From an uncultured Bacteroidia bacterium (lineage in GTDB: Bacteria > Bacteroidota > Bacteroidia > Bacteroidales > F082): a stretch of 64,000 bases of DNA. Below, piece after piece: positions 36,746 through 46,994 of this stretch. The notes beneath the pieces are model-generated. The model made no database searches and was not told the DNA's origin. It saw only the letters and a program-made list of their open reading frames with translations. The stretch lies in assembly GCA_902801465.1 (NCBI GenBank), contig CADCIH010000006.1:69917-133916 (forward strand), given 5' to 3'. Position numbers and translations under genes: made by a program. Position 1 is the first letter of the stretch; each line of letters begins with the position of its first letter.

Positions 36746-36776
36746 TTGATTATTAGGGTAAATATCTGTAACTTTG
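36746..36776 (+). promoter_or_regulatory. Promoter of structured RNA F
   Basis: TTG 36746-36748, spacer 20, TAACTTTG 36769-36776. The spacer differs from the ATGTTGCGG family. Confidence 0.72.
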
Positions 36777-36779
36777 CCA

Positions 36780-37048
36780 TCTGCTTTGAACCATCTTCGG
36801 TGGTTTTAAGCAGAACTTATTGACAAAAGGCGTTTTCTGGACGCTTTGGTTTTGACGGCTTGAGAATCTCGCAAGTTCAAACTGTTCGTTAAAAACAAGG
36901 CAACGGGAACGCCCCATGTAATGATTATACATCCCTGTATATATCATTTGGCGTGGGGTTTTCAGCGTTGCTCGTTTCTACGAACAGGGCAATGCGAGAG
37001 CCTTCAAGCCGTGGAACGGGTGACAGAACTGGCTCCACGTCTTTTTTT
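36780..37048 (+). ncRNA. Large structured RNA F upstream of the Dnd-like operon
   Basis: About 270 nt. Helices: TCTGCTT/AAGCAGA around ACCA..TTCG..TGGT (36780-36814); GCGT/ACGC near 36830-36844; then a long nested rod: CGGCTTGA/TCAAGCCG (36856/37004), CTCGCA/TGCGAG (36868/36993), CTGTTCGT/ACGAACAG (36882/36980), GCAACG/CGTTGC (36900/36966), ACGCC/GGCGT (36909/36950) and AATGAT/ATCATT (36920/36943). A terminator CGTGGA/TCCACG (37010/37034) precedes T7. A second small hairpin with T6 lies at 37059-37086, then the operon starts at 37103. It may be a free RNA or a cis-acting leader. Confidence 0.78.
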
Positions 37049-37102
37049 CTTGTTTTTTATGGTTGATGGAGTCGGACCATTTTTTGGGTTGAGATACAAA
37101 TA

Positions 37103-37969
37103 ATGGGCGATGCTGAAAATAGGAAATATACCTTCTCTGGCCACGAAACCTTCCACTGCAAAGGCTTGTGGCTGAAAAAAGGATATGATTTTGTCAAGGA
37201 AGGCCATTCGTTCAACGATGAAGATGCTGTAGTCGTTTTGGGTGTTGGTAAGAACATGGTCAGTTCCATCAGGTATTGGCTTCGTGCTTTTGGCTTGATT
37301 AACCAAAACAATGAAATATCGCCGTTGGCGGATTTCATTTTTGATACAGAAACAGGTTGCGACCCATTTGTCGAAGACACCCAAACACTTTGGCTGCTGC
37401 ATTGGAATCTGATATATACCAACTACGCATCCATTTATAGGCAAGTGTTTCTCCACTTCCATAAAGAGCGAAAGGATTTCTCCAAAGCAAATATCTTTGC
37501 TTTTTTGAAGCGCAAGTATCTTGACAAGACATTTAGTGGTTTGGTTTGGAACGACAACACTATCAACAAGGATATTGCCATGTTGATTAAGATGTATGTT
37601 TCACCTGACACAAACATCTACGAGGATTATTCCTCTATCCTTTTGGATTTGAACCTTATTAAACGAATCGAGAAGGAAGTGTATGAGTTTAACTATCCAA
37701 CAAAAGCGAAAATCAATCCGTTGATTTTCTTCTACGCTATTCATAAAGTCTCAAATGGCAGTCAGGTGGTTGAATTTGACAAGCTGCTTGAACTGAGCCT
37801 GGTATTTTGCTTGTCGCAAAACGAACTGTACGACATTTTCAACCAACTGACAGCCATAAATTCCAACATAACATTCGACAATTCGGCTGGTGAACAATTG
37901 TTTGCTGTCAAGCAAGATTTCAACGAATTTGAAATCTTAAACATGTACTATAATCCGAAAGAAAGATGA
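37103..37969 (+). CDS. DUF4007-family protein of Dnd-like defence operon
   Basis: 288 residues. The N-terminal signature SGHETFHCKGLWLKKGYDF followed by VVLGVGKNMVSSIRYWLRAF is characteristic of DUF4007. No membrane segment. The family occurs beside PAPS-reductase-like and helicase genes of sulfur-based DNA modification or BREX-like islands; its biochemical role is not established to my knowledge. It is first in a seven-gene run with 4-bp overlaps. No TAnnTTTG promoter is obvious in the 54 bp before it, so transcription may come through RNA F. Confidence 0.85.
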   Translation: MGDAENRKYTFSGHETFHCKGLWLKKGYDFVKEGHSFNDEDAVVVLGVGKNMVSSIRYWLRAFGLINQNNEISPLADFIFDTETGCDPFVEDTQTLWLLHWNLIYTNYASIYRQVFLHFHKERKDFSKANIFAFLKRKYLDKTFSGLVWNDNTINKDIAMLIKMYVSPDTNIYEDYSSILLDLNLIKRIEKEVYEFNYPTKAKINPLIFFYAIHKVSNGSQVVEFDKLLELSLVFCLSQNELYDIFNQLTAINSNITFDNSAGEQLFAVKQDFNEFEILNMYYNPKER

Positions 37970-40900
37970 AGTATTCAACATCAGTAAATATAGAGCGTGA
38001 CAGCGACAAGGCATTCAACTATATTGTAACCGCCAACGCCAAACAAGCCATCGGCAAAATAGTTGACTTTTACACAGCCGGGATACATTCTTTCTGTCTG
38101 ATCGGCTCTTACGGCACAGGCAAATCAAGTTTCTTGTTGGCATTGGAGCAATGTTTAAGCGCAAAACAGCCAACCGTAAATCAGTTAATCAAGAACAAAG
38201 GACAATTCCACGGATTCACTAAGTTCCGTTTTGTGAATATCGTTGGCGATTACCAGCCGCTGATTGAATTACTCCAAGCCCATATTGAAACGACAACGAG
38301 CAAGAAAAACAATGTCTTCGCTGCAATAGATAAGTTGTATAACGATTGTCAAAAAGACAATTCCTTTTTGGTTTTTGTGATTGACGAGTTTGGTAAAGTG
38401 CTCGAACACGCCGCCAAAAACAACCCTGAAAAGGAAATGTATTTCTTGCAGAAATTCTGCGAATATGTAAATGACACTAGTAAGAACATCCTTTTGCTAA
38501 CCACTCTGCATCAAGGTTTCAACGCCTACGCAAAAGACTTGAAACTTGAACAAAAACAGGAGTGGACTAAGGTAAAGGGCAGAATACAAGACATTGTTTT
38601 CAAAGAGCCGATTGAGCAGTTGCTTAATCTTGCTGCCACCAAAATTGCTGCGAAACGAGAAGCGACAAATAACACTGCGATACACCAGCTCTACGATTTA
38701 GCCCTCAAATCAAAGTTTGCCAACGACAATCTAAAACCCGATGTCGTCTCTGCGTTATATCCAATGGATATCTTTGCCGCCTATACTCTAACGCAAGCCA
38801 ACCAACGTTACGGACAAAACGAGAGAACCCTATTCTCTTTTTTAGAAGCCACTGGCGAAGATTCCATTGCCCAATTCTCCGCATCAGAGAATACACTTTA
38901 CAACCTGGTTAATGTGTACGACTATGTCCAATACAATTTCCATTCGTCACTGTCCGAAGTAAACTCCGATTCAACAAATTGGTCGGCAATCAAAATTGCC
39001 ATTGAACGTGTTGAAGGACTACCGTTGGAAGGGACTGAAATAGAAAAGGCAATCGGTCTTGTCAAGGTAATCGGTTTGCTCAACATATTTGCTTCTTCAT
39101 CAGCAAGAATCGATTCAGATTTTCTTGCCCAATATGCCCGCTTATCTATGGGCATCAATGATATCGAGCCTTTGATGGGCAAACTGGAGAAATCTCAAAT
39201 AATCCGTTTCGCTAAATACAAGTCAAAGTATATTCTTTTTGAGGGTACTGATGTAGACATTGAGATGGGGCTTTACAATGCTTCGTTGGAGTGCAAACGC
39301 ACCGACGATTACATTGACAAGTTGAAGCGTTTGTTCACGTTCCGCATTTCCATTGCTAATGCCCATTACTATCGCACAGGAACACCGCGTTATTTTGAAT
39401 ATCAGATAACCGACACACCCATCACAAAAATGCATCAGGGCGAAATCGATGGAATAATTGATTTGATTTTCGCCAAAGTCAATGACTATTCAGTTATAAC
39501 AAACGATTGTTTGTCGCAAAAAGGCATTGCCGTTACCTATTGCATCTTCAAAAACGCACAAGAGATTATCGACCATATTTTTGAAATCGACAAATTGGAA
39601 TGGGTGCGTAAATACTACATCGAAGATGAGAATGACAAGGTGGCCAATAATGAAATTGAGAACCTTATTGAATACGAAAAATCGCTTCTGAACAGATGCG
39701 TTACAGACAGCCTCTTCTCTGATGATGTCCAGTGGGTTTTCAACGGTGAGTGTGTTGACAGCATACACTCTCAAAAAGATTTGATGAAATTCTTGTCCAT
39801 CATTTCAGATACGATCTACAGTGCTACACCTGTATTCAAAAACGAGTTAATCAACAAGCACCGCCCAAGTGGTACCATGTCGGTTGCCCGACAAAACTAT
39901 TTGAACGCCTTGCTCGAAAACCGAGACAAAGAAGATATTGGATTTAGCAAAGAAAAGTACCCGCCAGAGAAATCCATCTATCTCACTATGTTGAAAAGCA
40001 CTGGCATCCACTCATCCGAAAACGACTCTTTCGGTTTCAGCGAGCCAACCGAGCCGTCTTTTTTGCCGTTGTGGGAATGCTGTATGGACTTTTTGAAATC
40101 CGCACAACAAAAGCGGCGCAAAATTGGCGAACTTGCCAGCATCTTGTCTGAACCACCTTATGGAATCAAACAAGGTTTTATTGAATGTTGGTTGCCGTCA
40201 TTCTTAATCATCAAAAAAGATGATTTCGCTCTTTATAGCGGCGATGCCTATATTCCGTCAATCAACAAAGAAGTATTGGATTTGCTGTATCGCAATCCCA
40301 ATAGTTTATCAGTTAAGTCATTCTGCGTTGAGGGCATCAAACAAGAGTTTTTTGACAAATACCGCGAGGCTGTCAATCTTAAAAAGACCGACCTCAACGG
40401 CAACTCATTTATTGAAACCATACGCCCATTCCTGACATTCTACAAGCGTTTGAACACTTATGCCCAAACCACCAAAGATATTTCTTCCGAAGCGAAGAAA
40501 TTCCGTGATGTCATTGCACGAGCCACCGACCCAGAAGCAACTTTCTTTGAGCAATTGCCCGAGGCTTTAGGCTTCAGAGAAGTTGTCTTGACTCAAAATC
40601 CAGAGGCCATCGAGAGTTTTGTAACCGTTCTGCATAATGCCATAAGGAATCTGAGAAGTTGCTATGAAGAGTATGTCAAATCCATTGAGCAGCACATTCT
40701 CAAGGATTTGAAAATCAAAGAAACGGATTATCTTTCTTACAAGCCGATTATCGACAAGCGGTATGAATCCGTCAAAACAGCTTTGATGCCCAACGATGTC
40801 AAGAATTTCCATTCTCGTCTGACTGGAAACTACGACAATCGTACTACGTGGATAGAATCTGTCTGCTACGCCGTGTTGAACAAACCGCTTGAAAAGATAA

Positions 40901-41175
40901 AAGACGCTGAAAAAGCGTTCTTGCTGACATCGTTGCAAGACAAACTATTCCAACTTGACGATTATGTTGAGATGCACAAGACAGACAGTGAATCGATTGT
41001 CAGGCTGCATATCACACAAAACAAAGAGGGAGCAATAACCAAACAGGTTGTTGTACCACAAGAGAGCTTGCAAGAAGTCAGTCTGCTGGAAAAGAAATTG
41101 GAAGATTTACTTTCCAAGGATAATACCGTCAATGTGGCGGCACTCATAAACCTGATTAAAAAGAAACTACAATGA
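37966..41175 (+). CDS. Large P-loop ATPase of Dnd-like operon
   Basis: 1069 residues. Walker A GSYGTGKSSFLLALE near residue 45, Walker B-like VFVIDEFGKVLEHAA near residue 145, and a long, mostly helical remainder. It resembles the large ATPases of DptF/PglY/BrxC type that accompany DNA modification systems, but homology to a named one cannot be asserted by eye. It is likely the motor or regulator of the restriction part. Overlaps both neighbours by 4 bp. Confidence 0.82.
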   Translation: MKYSTSVNIERDSDKAFNYIVTANAKQAIGKIVDFYTAGIHSFCLIGSYGTGKSSFLLALEQCLSAKQPTVNQLIKNKGQFHGFTKFRFVNIVGDYQPLIELLQAHIETTTSKKNNVFAAIDKLYNDCQKDNSFLVFVIDEFGKVLEHAAKNNPEKEMYFLQKFCEYVNDTSKNILLLTTLHQGFNAYAKDLKLEQKQEWTKVKGRIQDIVFKEPIEQLLNLAATKIAAKREATNNTAIHQLYDLALKSKFANDNLKPDVVSALYPMDIFAAYTLTQANQRYGQNERTLFSFLEATGEDSIAQFSASENTLYNLVNVYDYVQYNFHSSLSEVNSDSTNWSAIKIAIERVEGLPLEGTEIEKAIGLVKVIGLLNIFASSSARIDSDFLAQYARLSMGINDIEPLMGKLEKSQIIRFAKYKSKYILFEGTDVDIEMGLYNASLECKRTDDYIDKLKRLFTFRISIANAHYYRTGTPRYFEYQITDTPITKMHQGEIDGIIDLIFAKVNDYSVITNDCLSQKGIAVTYCIFKNAQEIIDHIFEIDKLEWVRKYYIEDENDKVANNEIENLIEYEKSLLNRCVTDSLFSDDVQWVFNGECVDSIHSQKDLMKFLSIISDTIYSATPVFKNELINKHRPSGTMSVARQNYLNALLENRDKEDIGFSKEKYPPEKSIYLTMLKSTGIHSSENDSFGFSEPTEPSFLPLWECCMDFLKSAQQKRRKIGELASILSEPPYGIKQGFIECWLPSFLIIKKDDFALYSGDAYIPSINKEVLDLLYRNPNSLSVKSFCVEGIKQEFFDKYREAVNLKKTDLNGNSFIETIRPFLTFYKRLNTYAQTTKDISSEAKKFRDVIARATDPEATFFEQLPEALGFREVVLTQNPEAIESFVTVLHNAIRNLRSCYEEYVKSIEQHILKDLKIKETDYLSYKPIIDKRYESVKTALMPNDVKNFHSRLTGNYDNRTTWIESVCYAVLNKPLEKIKDAEKAFLLTSLQDKLFQLDDYVEMHKTDSESIVRLHITQNKEGAITKQVVVPQESLQEVSLLEKKLEDLLSKDNTVNVAALINLIKKKLQ

Positions 41176-42278
41176 ATCAAGTCAGACATGTATTAGGCAT
41201 ATCAGGAGGTAAGGATAGTGCGGCATTGGCTATTTATTTAAAAGACAAATATCCAACGCTCGACATCGATTTCTACACTTGCGACACCAAGTGCGAATTG
41301 GCTGAAACAGAGCAACTCGTTGAGCGTTTGCGTTCTTATTTGGGTAAGATAACCACACTTCAAGCTGCCAAAGACAGCCCTGAACCCACGCCATTTGACC
41401 ATTTTTTGAAAATCAGCGGGGGCTTCCTCCCTTCTGTTCAACAACGCTGGTGTACTCAAAAAATGAAATTGGCTGAATTTGAGAAATACGTTGGCGACGA
41501 CATGGCAGTTTCATACGTCGGTATTCGTGGCGATGAAGACCGCGACGGTTACGTTTCAACCAAGCCGAACATCCAAGCCATATATCCGTTCAGGAAGAAC
41601 ATTTGGAGTTTGGACGTGATAAACAAAGTGCTAAACAACGCGAGCATCGAAAAATTCAACGACTGTTATTCTTCCGTTGCCACCGAAGACATCTATGACC
41701 AGGCAAAGCAATTCATCAACACTCCATTGACGAAGGATTTCTACTACTCCAAAAAACTAAATGCTATGCTTGATGTCGACATTAAGACATTCAACCATGC
41801 CGTTTTTGCTTTCCTCAAAGCATACACGGATTATCCTGTTGGCAAGTTGGATTCTTTTCCTTTACTGGACAACGAAGATGTACTTTGCAAAGAGGATATT
41901 TTCAGGATATTGGAAGAAAGTGGCGTTGGCGTTCCGGCATACTACAACCTCATTGATTTCGAGGTCGACGGAAAGATTGGGCAATACTGCCGCAGCCGCT
42001 CGGGATGTTACTTCTGTTTCTTCCAACAGAAGATCGAATGGATTTGGCTTTACGAACAACACCCTGACCTTTTCAAAAAAGCGATGGAATACGAGAAAGA
42101 CGGCTACACGTGGATTCAAGGCGAACCGCTTGAAAAGCTGATTCGTCCTGAACGAGTACGCCAAATCAAACTCGACCACATAAAGAAGACAGAGGACTTG
42201 AAAGCAAAGAGCAAAAACAAGCTGCTGATAGACCTTTTCGAAGATGATGATATTAACTGCGCTAATTGTTTTATATAG
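41172..42278 (+). CDS. DndC-like PAPS-reductase-family ATP pyrophosphatase
   Basis: 368 residues. PP-loop SGGKDSAALAIY near residue 10, adenylating nucleotide-binding fold. Cysteines RWCTQK, RSGCYFCFF and the C-terminal CANC could hold an iron-sulfur cluster as in DndC, which transfers sulfur to the DNA backbone with DndD and DndE. The typical IscS-like desulfurase (DndA) and DndB are not in the window; a chromosomal desulfurase could serve. Placement beside a DndD-like gene supports a sulfur-modification role. Confidence 0.86.
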   Translation: MNQVRHVLGISGGKDSAALAIYLKDKYPTLDIDFYTCDTKCELAETEQLVERLRSYLGKITTLQAAKDSPEPTPFDHFLKISGGFLPSVQQRWCTQKMKLAEFEKYVGDDMAVSYVGIRGDEDRDGYVSTKPNIQAIYPFRKNIWSLDVINKVLNNASIEKFNDCYSSVATEDIYDQAKQFINTPLTKDFYYSKKLNAMLDVDIKTFNHAVFAFLKAYTDYPVGKLDSFPLLDNEDVLCKEDIFRILEESGVGVPAYYNLIDFEVDGKIGQYCRSRSGCYFCFFQQKIEWIWLYEQHPDLFKKAMEYEKDGYTWIQGEPLEKLIRPERVRQIKLDHIKKTEDLKAKSKNKLLIDLFEDDDINCANCFI

Positions 42279-44591
42279 ATGCTAAAAGAAGTAACATTTC
42301 CAGCACATCGCCGATTCAAATCGCGCACCGAGTGGGAGCCTGTAGGCTTCTTCTCTGAGTGCTTGTGTAATTCAATGCAGTTTGATTTGATGTTGGGGTT
42401 CTTCTCCTCGTCAGCAATCAATGTACTGGCAGACGGCTTTGCTTCGTTTCTCTATAACGGTGGACGGATGAGATTAGTAATAAATGACATCTTAACCGAA
42501 CAAGATAAAGCCGCTTTTGCCAATGGCACACAGGATAATTTACCTTTCTTCGACCTGTCCGACCTCGAAAAATTGAAGTCCACTCTCTCAGAACGAGACA
42601 CGCATTTCTTTGAATGCCTCTCATGGCTTATCAAAAATGATAGACTTGAAGTAAAGATTGTAGCACCAAAAGAAGGCATTGGCATTTCTCACACAAAAAC
42701 AGGTGTTTTTGGTGACGGAGTAGATTATGTTGCTTTTGATGGCTCATGCAATTTCTCTCGTTCAGCCTTGATTGACAATATTGAAAGCCTTACGGTATCG
42801 TGTGAATGGGACGGCAATATAGAGGCTGAAAAAGCCAAAGACATAAAGGAAGACTTTGAGACGGTCTTCAATGGAAAAGACGAAACGATTGTCTATAAGA
42901 CAACCGAACAAGTTAGAACGAAACTTGTAGAAGGTTTCAAAGACAAGTCCTTAACGTCATTGCTGGAGGATGAATACAAGCTTATTGACCAGCACGCCAA
43001 AAAGAAAGAGTTACCCTCTACCGTAAAGCGCGCATTGGAAAAAGCAAAACAAAGAGTCTCTGAGGCAATCAGTAAAACAAAGGAGAAAAAAACGGCTGAG
43101 AACCTGTCGATAGATACTATTTATGAATCTGAACCGAGTTTCCCCTACGCATCAGGCCCAAGAGATTATCAACAACAAGCCTTTGAAAATTGGAAAAGCA
43201 ACAACCAAAGAGGTCTTTTTGCCATGGCAACAGGCACAGGCAAAACCATTACATCATTGAATTGTCTGCTGGAAATTTACAAGCGGAATGGTTATTATAA
43301 GGCTATTATCTTGGTACCCACAATTACACTGGTTAATCAATGGGAAAAAGAATGCGAGAAGTTCCATTTTTCTAACATCATCAAGGTCTATTCAAAAAAC
43401 GCAGAATGGCGTTCAAGGATTGAACACCTTCAAATGGCCGAGGAGTATAAAAAAGCAAAAGAGCCAACGCAAAACTTCATCATCATTTCTACTTATGCTT
43501 CATTCACAAGAAACAATGTCTTTGACATTCTCAACGGATTTGAGAAATCCAAGGTGTTGTTAATTGCAGACGAGGCTCACAATATGGGGTCGCCGACGAT
43601 TATGAAACGCATAGGTGACATCAAGTATTTGCGCCGTATTGGACTGTCAGCAACTCCAGAACGGCAATTTGACGATGAGACCAACAAGAAACTATTCAAG
43701 TTTTTCGGGGCTGAGAAACAATATACATACGAGTATTCGATGGAAGAAGCTATCGAAAATGGTGTGCTTTGTCGTTACTTCTACTATCCTCACCTTGTTA
43801 GATTGACAGATGATGAATTTGATAAATATGTAGAATTGTCACTGAAAATCTCCAAGTATTTTAATTACAACACCAACTCATTTGACAAGAAAGATGATAT
43901 ACTGATGAGTATGTTGTTGGCTCGTAAGCGTATCATCCATAAAGCCGCCAACAAATTGAACATATTTAACAGGATTATCACTGAGCGATACAATAAGAAC
44001 GGCAACTTGAAGTATTCACTTGTTTATGTTCCTGAAGGAACTAAACCAGATTACATTGCTGATTCTGATGTTTTCGACAGCTCCGACCAAGTATCTGACG
44101 ATGACGTTGCTGACCGTTTGATTGATGATTATACTGAGGCGGTAACAAAATTGGATAAGTTTATCACGGTCAAGAAATTTGTCTCAGGTCAGAAAGACAG
44201 GGACAAAGTACTGAATGATTTTGCTTCAGGTAAACTGCAAGTGCTGACTTCCATGAAATGTCTTGATGAAGGTGTAGATGTTCCAAGAAGCGAATTGGCC
44301 ATCTTTTGTGCAAGCACAGGCAACCCGCGACAATTCATCCAACGTAGAGGTCGTATCTTGCGAAAACACCCAGACAAATTCATGGCCGAAATTCACGACC
44401 TCGTTGTCGCTCCCGAAGTAAATCCAGGTTCTGATAGTTTCAGAATGGAACGAGCCTTATTAAAAGGAGAGCTTGTTCGCGTAAAAAACTTCTCGTTGCT
44501 TTCGGAGAATCCTTCGTTCTCTCAAATGGAACTGAAATCCGTCATGCAGCATTATGGTTTGAATTTATATAATAACGATCATATAGTATGA
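42279..44591 (+). CDS. Helicase with N-terminal phospholipase D-like nuclease domain
   Basis: 770 residues. N-terminal PLD-like half: ISHTKTGVFGDGVDYVAFDG followed by SCNFSRSAL (one HxK motif seen). Then an SF2 helicase: GTGKTITSLNC (I), LIADEAHNMGS (II, DEAH), LSATPERQFDD (III), and QRRGRILRKHPDK (VI). The order nuclease plus helicase resembles restriction components that act on DNA lacking the modification. It begins one base after the previous stop codon. Confidence 0.86.
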   Translation: MLKEVTFPAHRRFKSRTEWEPVGFFSECLCNSMQFDLMLGFFSSSAINVLADGFASFLYNGGRMRLVINDILTEQDKAAFANGTQDNLPFFDLSDLEKLKSTLSERDTHFFECLSWLIKNDRLEVKIVAPKEGIGISHTKTGVFGDGVDYVAFDGSCNFSRSALIDNIESLTVSCEWDGNIEAEKAKDIKEDFETVFNGKDETIVYKTTEQVRTKLVEGFKDKSLTSLLEDEYKLIDQHAKKKELPSTVKRALEKAKQRVSEAISKTKEKKTAENLSIDTIYESEPSFPYASGPRDYQQQAFENWKSNNQRGLFAMATGTGKTITSLNCLLEIYKRNGYYKAIILVPTITLVNQWEKECEKFHFSNIIKVYSKNAEWRSRIEHLQMAEEYKKAKEPTQNFIIISTYASFTRNNVFDILNGFEKSKVLLIADEAHNMGSPTIMKRIGDIKYLRRIGLSATPERQFDDETNKKLFKFFGAEKQYTYEYSMEEAIENGVLCRYFYYPHLVRLTDDEFDKYVELSLKISKYFNYNTNSFDKKDDILMSMLLARKRIIHKAANKLNIFNRIITERYNKNGNLKYSLVYVPEGTKPDYIADSDVFDSSDQVSDDDVADRLIDDYTEAVTKLDKFITVKKFVSGQKDRDKVLNDFASGKLQVLTSMKCLDEGVDVPRSELAIFCASTGNPRQFIQRRGRILRKHPDKFMAEIHDLVVAPEVNPGSDSFRMERALLKGELVRVKNFSLLSENPSFSQMELKSVMQHYGLNLYNNDHIV

Positions 44592-44827
44592 CACAGAAAG
44601 ACAAAATGTTACAAATGGTCTTAGATGACCCCAAACTACAGGACTTCTACGAATACACCCGTAAAGACTATGACGAGGGTGTTTATGAAGCGATTAACTC
44701 TAGCAACGCAATCGTTGCATCCGTTGCTAAAATCATCGTTGAGCTCAACGGCTCTGATGACCCCAGCGAGCAAAAGCGTGTGTATCAAACTATTTTTAAG
44801 TATTTAAATGACAGGTTGTTAGCATGA
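44588..44827 (+). CDS. Small helical protein of the Dnd-like operon
   Basis: 79 residues, helical and mildly acidic (KDKMLQMVLDDPKLQDFYEY start; SEQKRVYQTIFKYLNDRLLA end). Overlaps both neighbours by 4 bp, so it is translated with them. No recognised domain; perhaps an adaptor for the SMC-type ATPase that follows. Confidence 0.75.
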   Translation: MTQKDKMLQMVLDDPKLQDFYEYTRKDYDEGVYEAINSSNAIVASVAKIIVELNGSDDPSEQKRVYQTIFKYLNDRLLA

Positions 44828-46983
44828 TTATCAAGAATATAACTATAGAGAATTTCAGGAGTTATTATAAAGAAAACTCCATTGATGTCGGCAATGGTTT
44901 GACACTAATAATAGGTTCAAACGGTGACGGAAAAACAACCATGTTCGAAGCTGTCGAATGGCTATTTGATACGGTTGGGACTTTACCCAAAGCCGACAAT
45001 AAATACATCTCCAAAAAGAGAATCTCTGAATTGATGGATTCCGAATCCGATCATGTCAGAGTTTCCATGACTTATGTCAATGAAGGTGGCGAAAGACTAA
45101 TCCAAAAATCTTTCAAATTCACGAAAAGCCTGAGCGGTGAAATCTCCACTTCCAATTTCTCATACGACTTGTATATACAGCAAGGAGTAGAAAAAGATGT
45201 AAAAAGTGGTGAGGCCGCTACTAGACAATTTGACAGGGATTTCGCGCCATCCATTAGAAAGTATTGCTTATTCAAGGGCGAACAGAACTTGAACATCTTC
45301 AACAATGACGATGCTATGAGTTATCTCGTTGAGACTTTTAGTCAGATTCGGGATTTTGACCCTTATTTGTCTTTCATGGAAAACGCAAAAATGTGGGCAG
45401 AAAAAGCAACTGACAATGCCATAAGAGCTGACAGAAAAAACTCAAGTGAAGCCCAACGCTTGCGTGGTTTAATCACTTATGAAGAAAGGCAAATTGGCGA
45501 ATTGGAGACTGAGCTTCAAAACAAAAGAAACGAAGCCATCAATTTTCAAACCTTATTGGAGGAAATCGAAAAGAACAAAGAAACATCAAGTCTTTTAGTT
45601 GATACCAACTCAAGACTTGAAAGCCTTATAGCACAAAAACTACAAGCGCAAAAAGAGCTTAATGAGAATTACACCTTCCGCTTGTTAGATGATATGTGGA
45701 TTCTCATGGGCTATGAACCAATCGCGGAAGAATACAGAGATTTCGTCGGTAAGCTTGACAAGGAACAAAGAAAACAACAAAGCAAATACGACCAAGAGAT
45801 AGGTGCTAAAAAGATTGTAGCACAAATCAATAGAGATTTAAGCCATGGTCACGTACCTCTTGCAATAAACATTCCCGACGAAAACACTATGCGGGAAATG
45901 ATAGATGAGGAATTTTGTAAAGTTTGTGGCCGCCCAGCACCTAAAGGTTCAGAACCATATCTCTTTATGAAAAAGCGTCTTGAAGATTACTTGGCTTCAT
46001 TGGAAACCGAAGTAGAAAAAGAAGAGAAAGTCGAACCGCTTTTCAAATACTCTTATATCAAGGAGCTTTGTGATAGATATTCCGTCCTTCACAACAACAT
46101 GAAGTTCCTTAATAGATTAAACGGCTTTATTGATAATGCCATTAGGGAGAATTTGAAAAAACACGAAACCATCGACAGGCTGTCTTCGAACATAGAACAA
46201 GAAGAGGAGAAGAAAAAACAAATTCTTGCCCAAACAGATGGACTTTCAGAAGACGAACTCGTTTCTGCGTATAACAACATTTCGGAATGGTGGAAGGCAA
46301 GATCTGATGCAGAACGTCGTTCTGATTTCTTGGAGGCACAAATCAAGAAGCACAAAGACACTTTGGAAGACTATCGTTCACAGTTTTCGAAGATTTCGGA
46401 AGATTCTTCTGCTGCAATGTATAGTAGAACAAGCCAAGCAATCAGGAGAATCCTTGATTCATTTGTATCAGCGAAGAAAAAGAACAAAAGAGATTTCTTG
46501 GATCAACTTGAAGAAGTCACCAATGAATATCTTGAATTATTGAACAAGGGTGATTTCAGAGGTTATGCGCAAATCGTTGAAAAACCCAATTCAAGTGCTG
46601 AGATTATTTTGATAGACACTGACGGCTCACGCATATACAATGCTAATACTGCCTTGAAGACTACGATGTACATGTCATTACTGTTTGCGGTAGCAAAACT
46701 GACAACTGTCAAGCATGAAAACGATTATCCTTTAATCTTCGATGCTCCTACATCATCGTTTACAGCAGCAAAGGAAAGTGACTTTTTCGGTGTGATTGCC
46801 GGAATTAACAAACAGACAATAATTGTCACGAAGAGTTTCCTCATCGAAGACTCCGAGGGCAATTCAACTTTAGATAGTGTGCGTTTAGAGGAGATTGACG
46901 CAAAGAAATACCGTATTGATAAGGCACGTCCTTTTGATGAAAAAGACTTGTCGACCATCCAAACTTATGTTGAACCCATTTAA
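44824..46983 (+). CDS. DndD-like SMC/Rad50-type ATPase
   Basis: 719 residues. N-terminal Walker A GSNGDGKTTMFEAVEWLF (residue ~30), long coiled coils, a zinc-hook-like CKVCGRP near the middle, and a C-terminal Walker B region DYPLIFDAPTSSF. This is the organisation of DndD, which is required for DNA phosphorothioation with DndC. The zinc-hook cysteines would allow dimerisation. It overlaps the small gene by 4 bp; the next gene follows after 11 bp. Confidence 0.87.
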   Translation: MIIKNITIENFRSYYKENSIDVGNGLTLIIGSNGDGKTTMFEAVEWLFDTVGTLPKADNKYISKKRISELMDSESDHVRVSMTYVNEGGERLIQKSFKFTKSLSGEISTSNFSYDLYIQQGVEKDVKSGEAATRQFDRDFAPSIRKYCLFKGEQNLNIFNNDDAMSYLVETFSQIRDFDPYLSFMENAKMWAEKATDNAIRADRKNSSEAQRLRGLITYEERQIGELETELQNKRNEAINFQTLLEEIEKNKETSSLLVDTNSRLESLIAQKLQAQKELNENYTFRLLDDMWILMGYEPIAEEYRDFVGKLDKEQRKQQSKYDQEIGAKKIVAQINRDLSHGHVPLAINIPDENTMREMIDEEFCKVCGRPAPKGSEPYLFMKKRLEDYLASLETEVEKEEKVEPLFKYSYIKELCDRYSVLHNNMKFLNRLNGFIDNAIRENLKKHETIDRLSSNIEQEEEKKKQILAQTDGLSEDELVSAYNNISEWWKARSDAERRSDFLEAQIKKHKDTLEDYRSQFSKISEDSSAAMYSRTSQAIRRILDSFVSAKKKNKRDFLDQLEEVTNEYLELLNKGDFRGYAQIVEKPNSSAEIILIDTDGSRIYNANTALKTTMYMSLLFAVAKLTTVKHENDYPLIFDAPTSSFTAAKESDFFGVIAGINKQTIIVTKSFLIEDSEGNSTLDSVRLEEIDAKKYRIDKARPFDEKDLSTIQTYVEPI

Positions 46984-46994
46984 ATTCAAAAGAC

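Noticed and set aside
36780-37048. RNA F as 6S RNA, tmRNA, RNase P RNA or a group II intron
   Set aside because: It lacks the large central bubble of 6S, any tag reading frame and tRNA-like end, the RNase P conserved regions, and a domain V hairpin. This was judged by eye; an Infernal search would decide.
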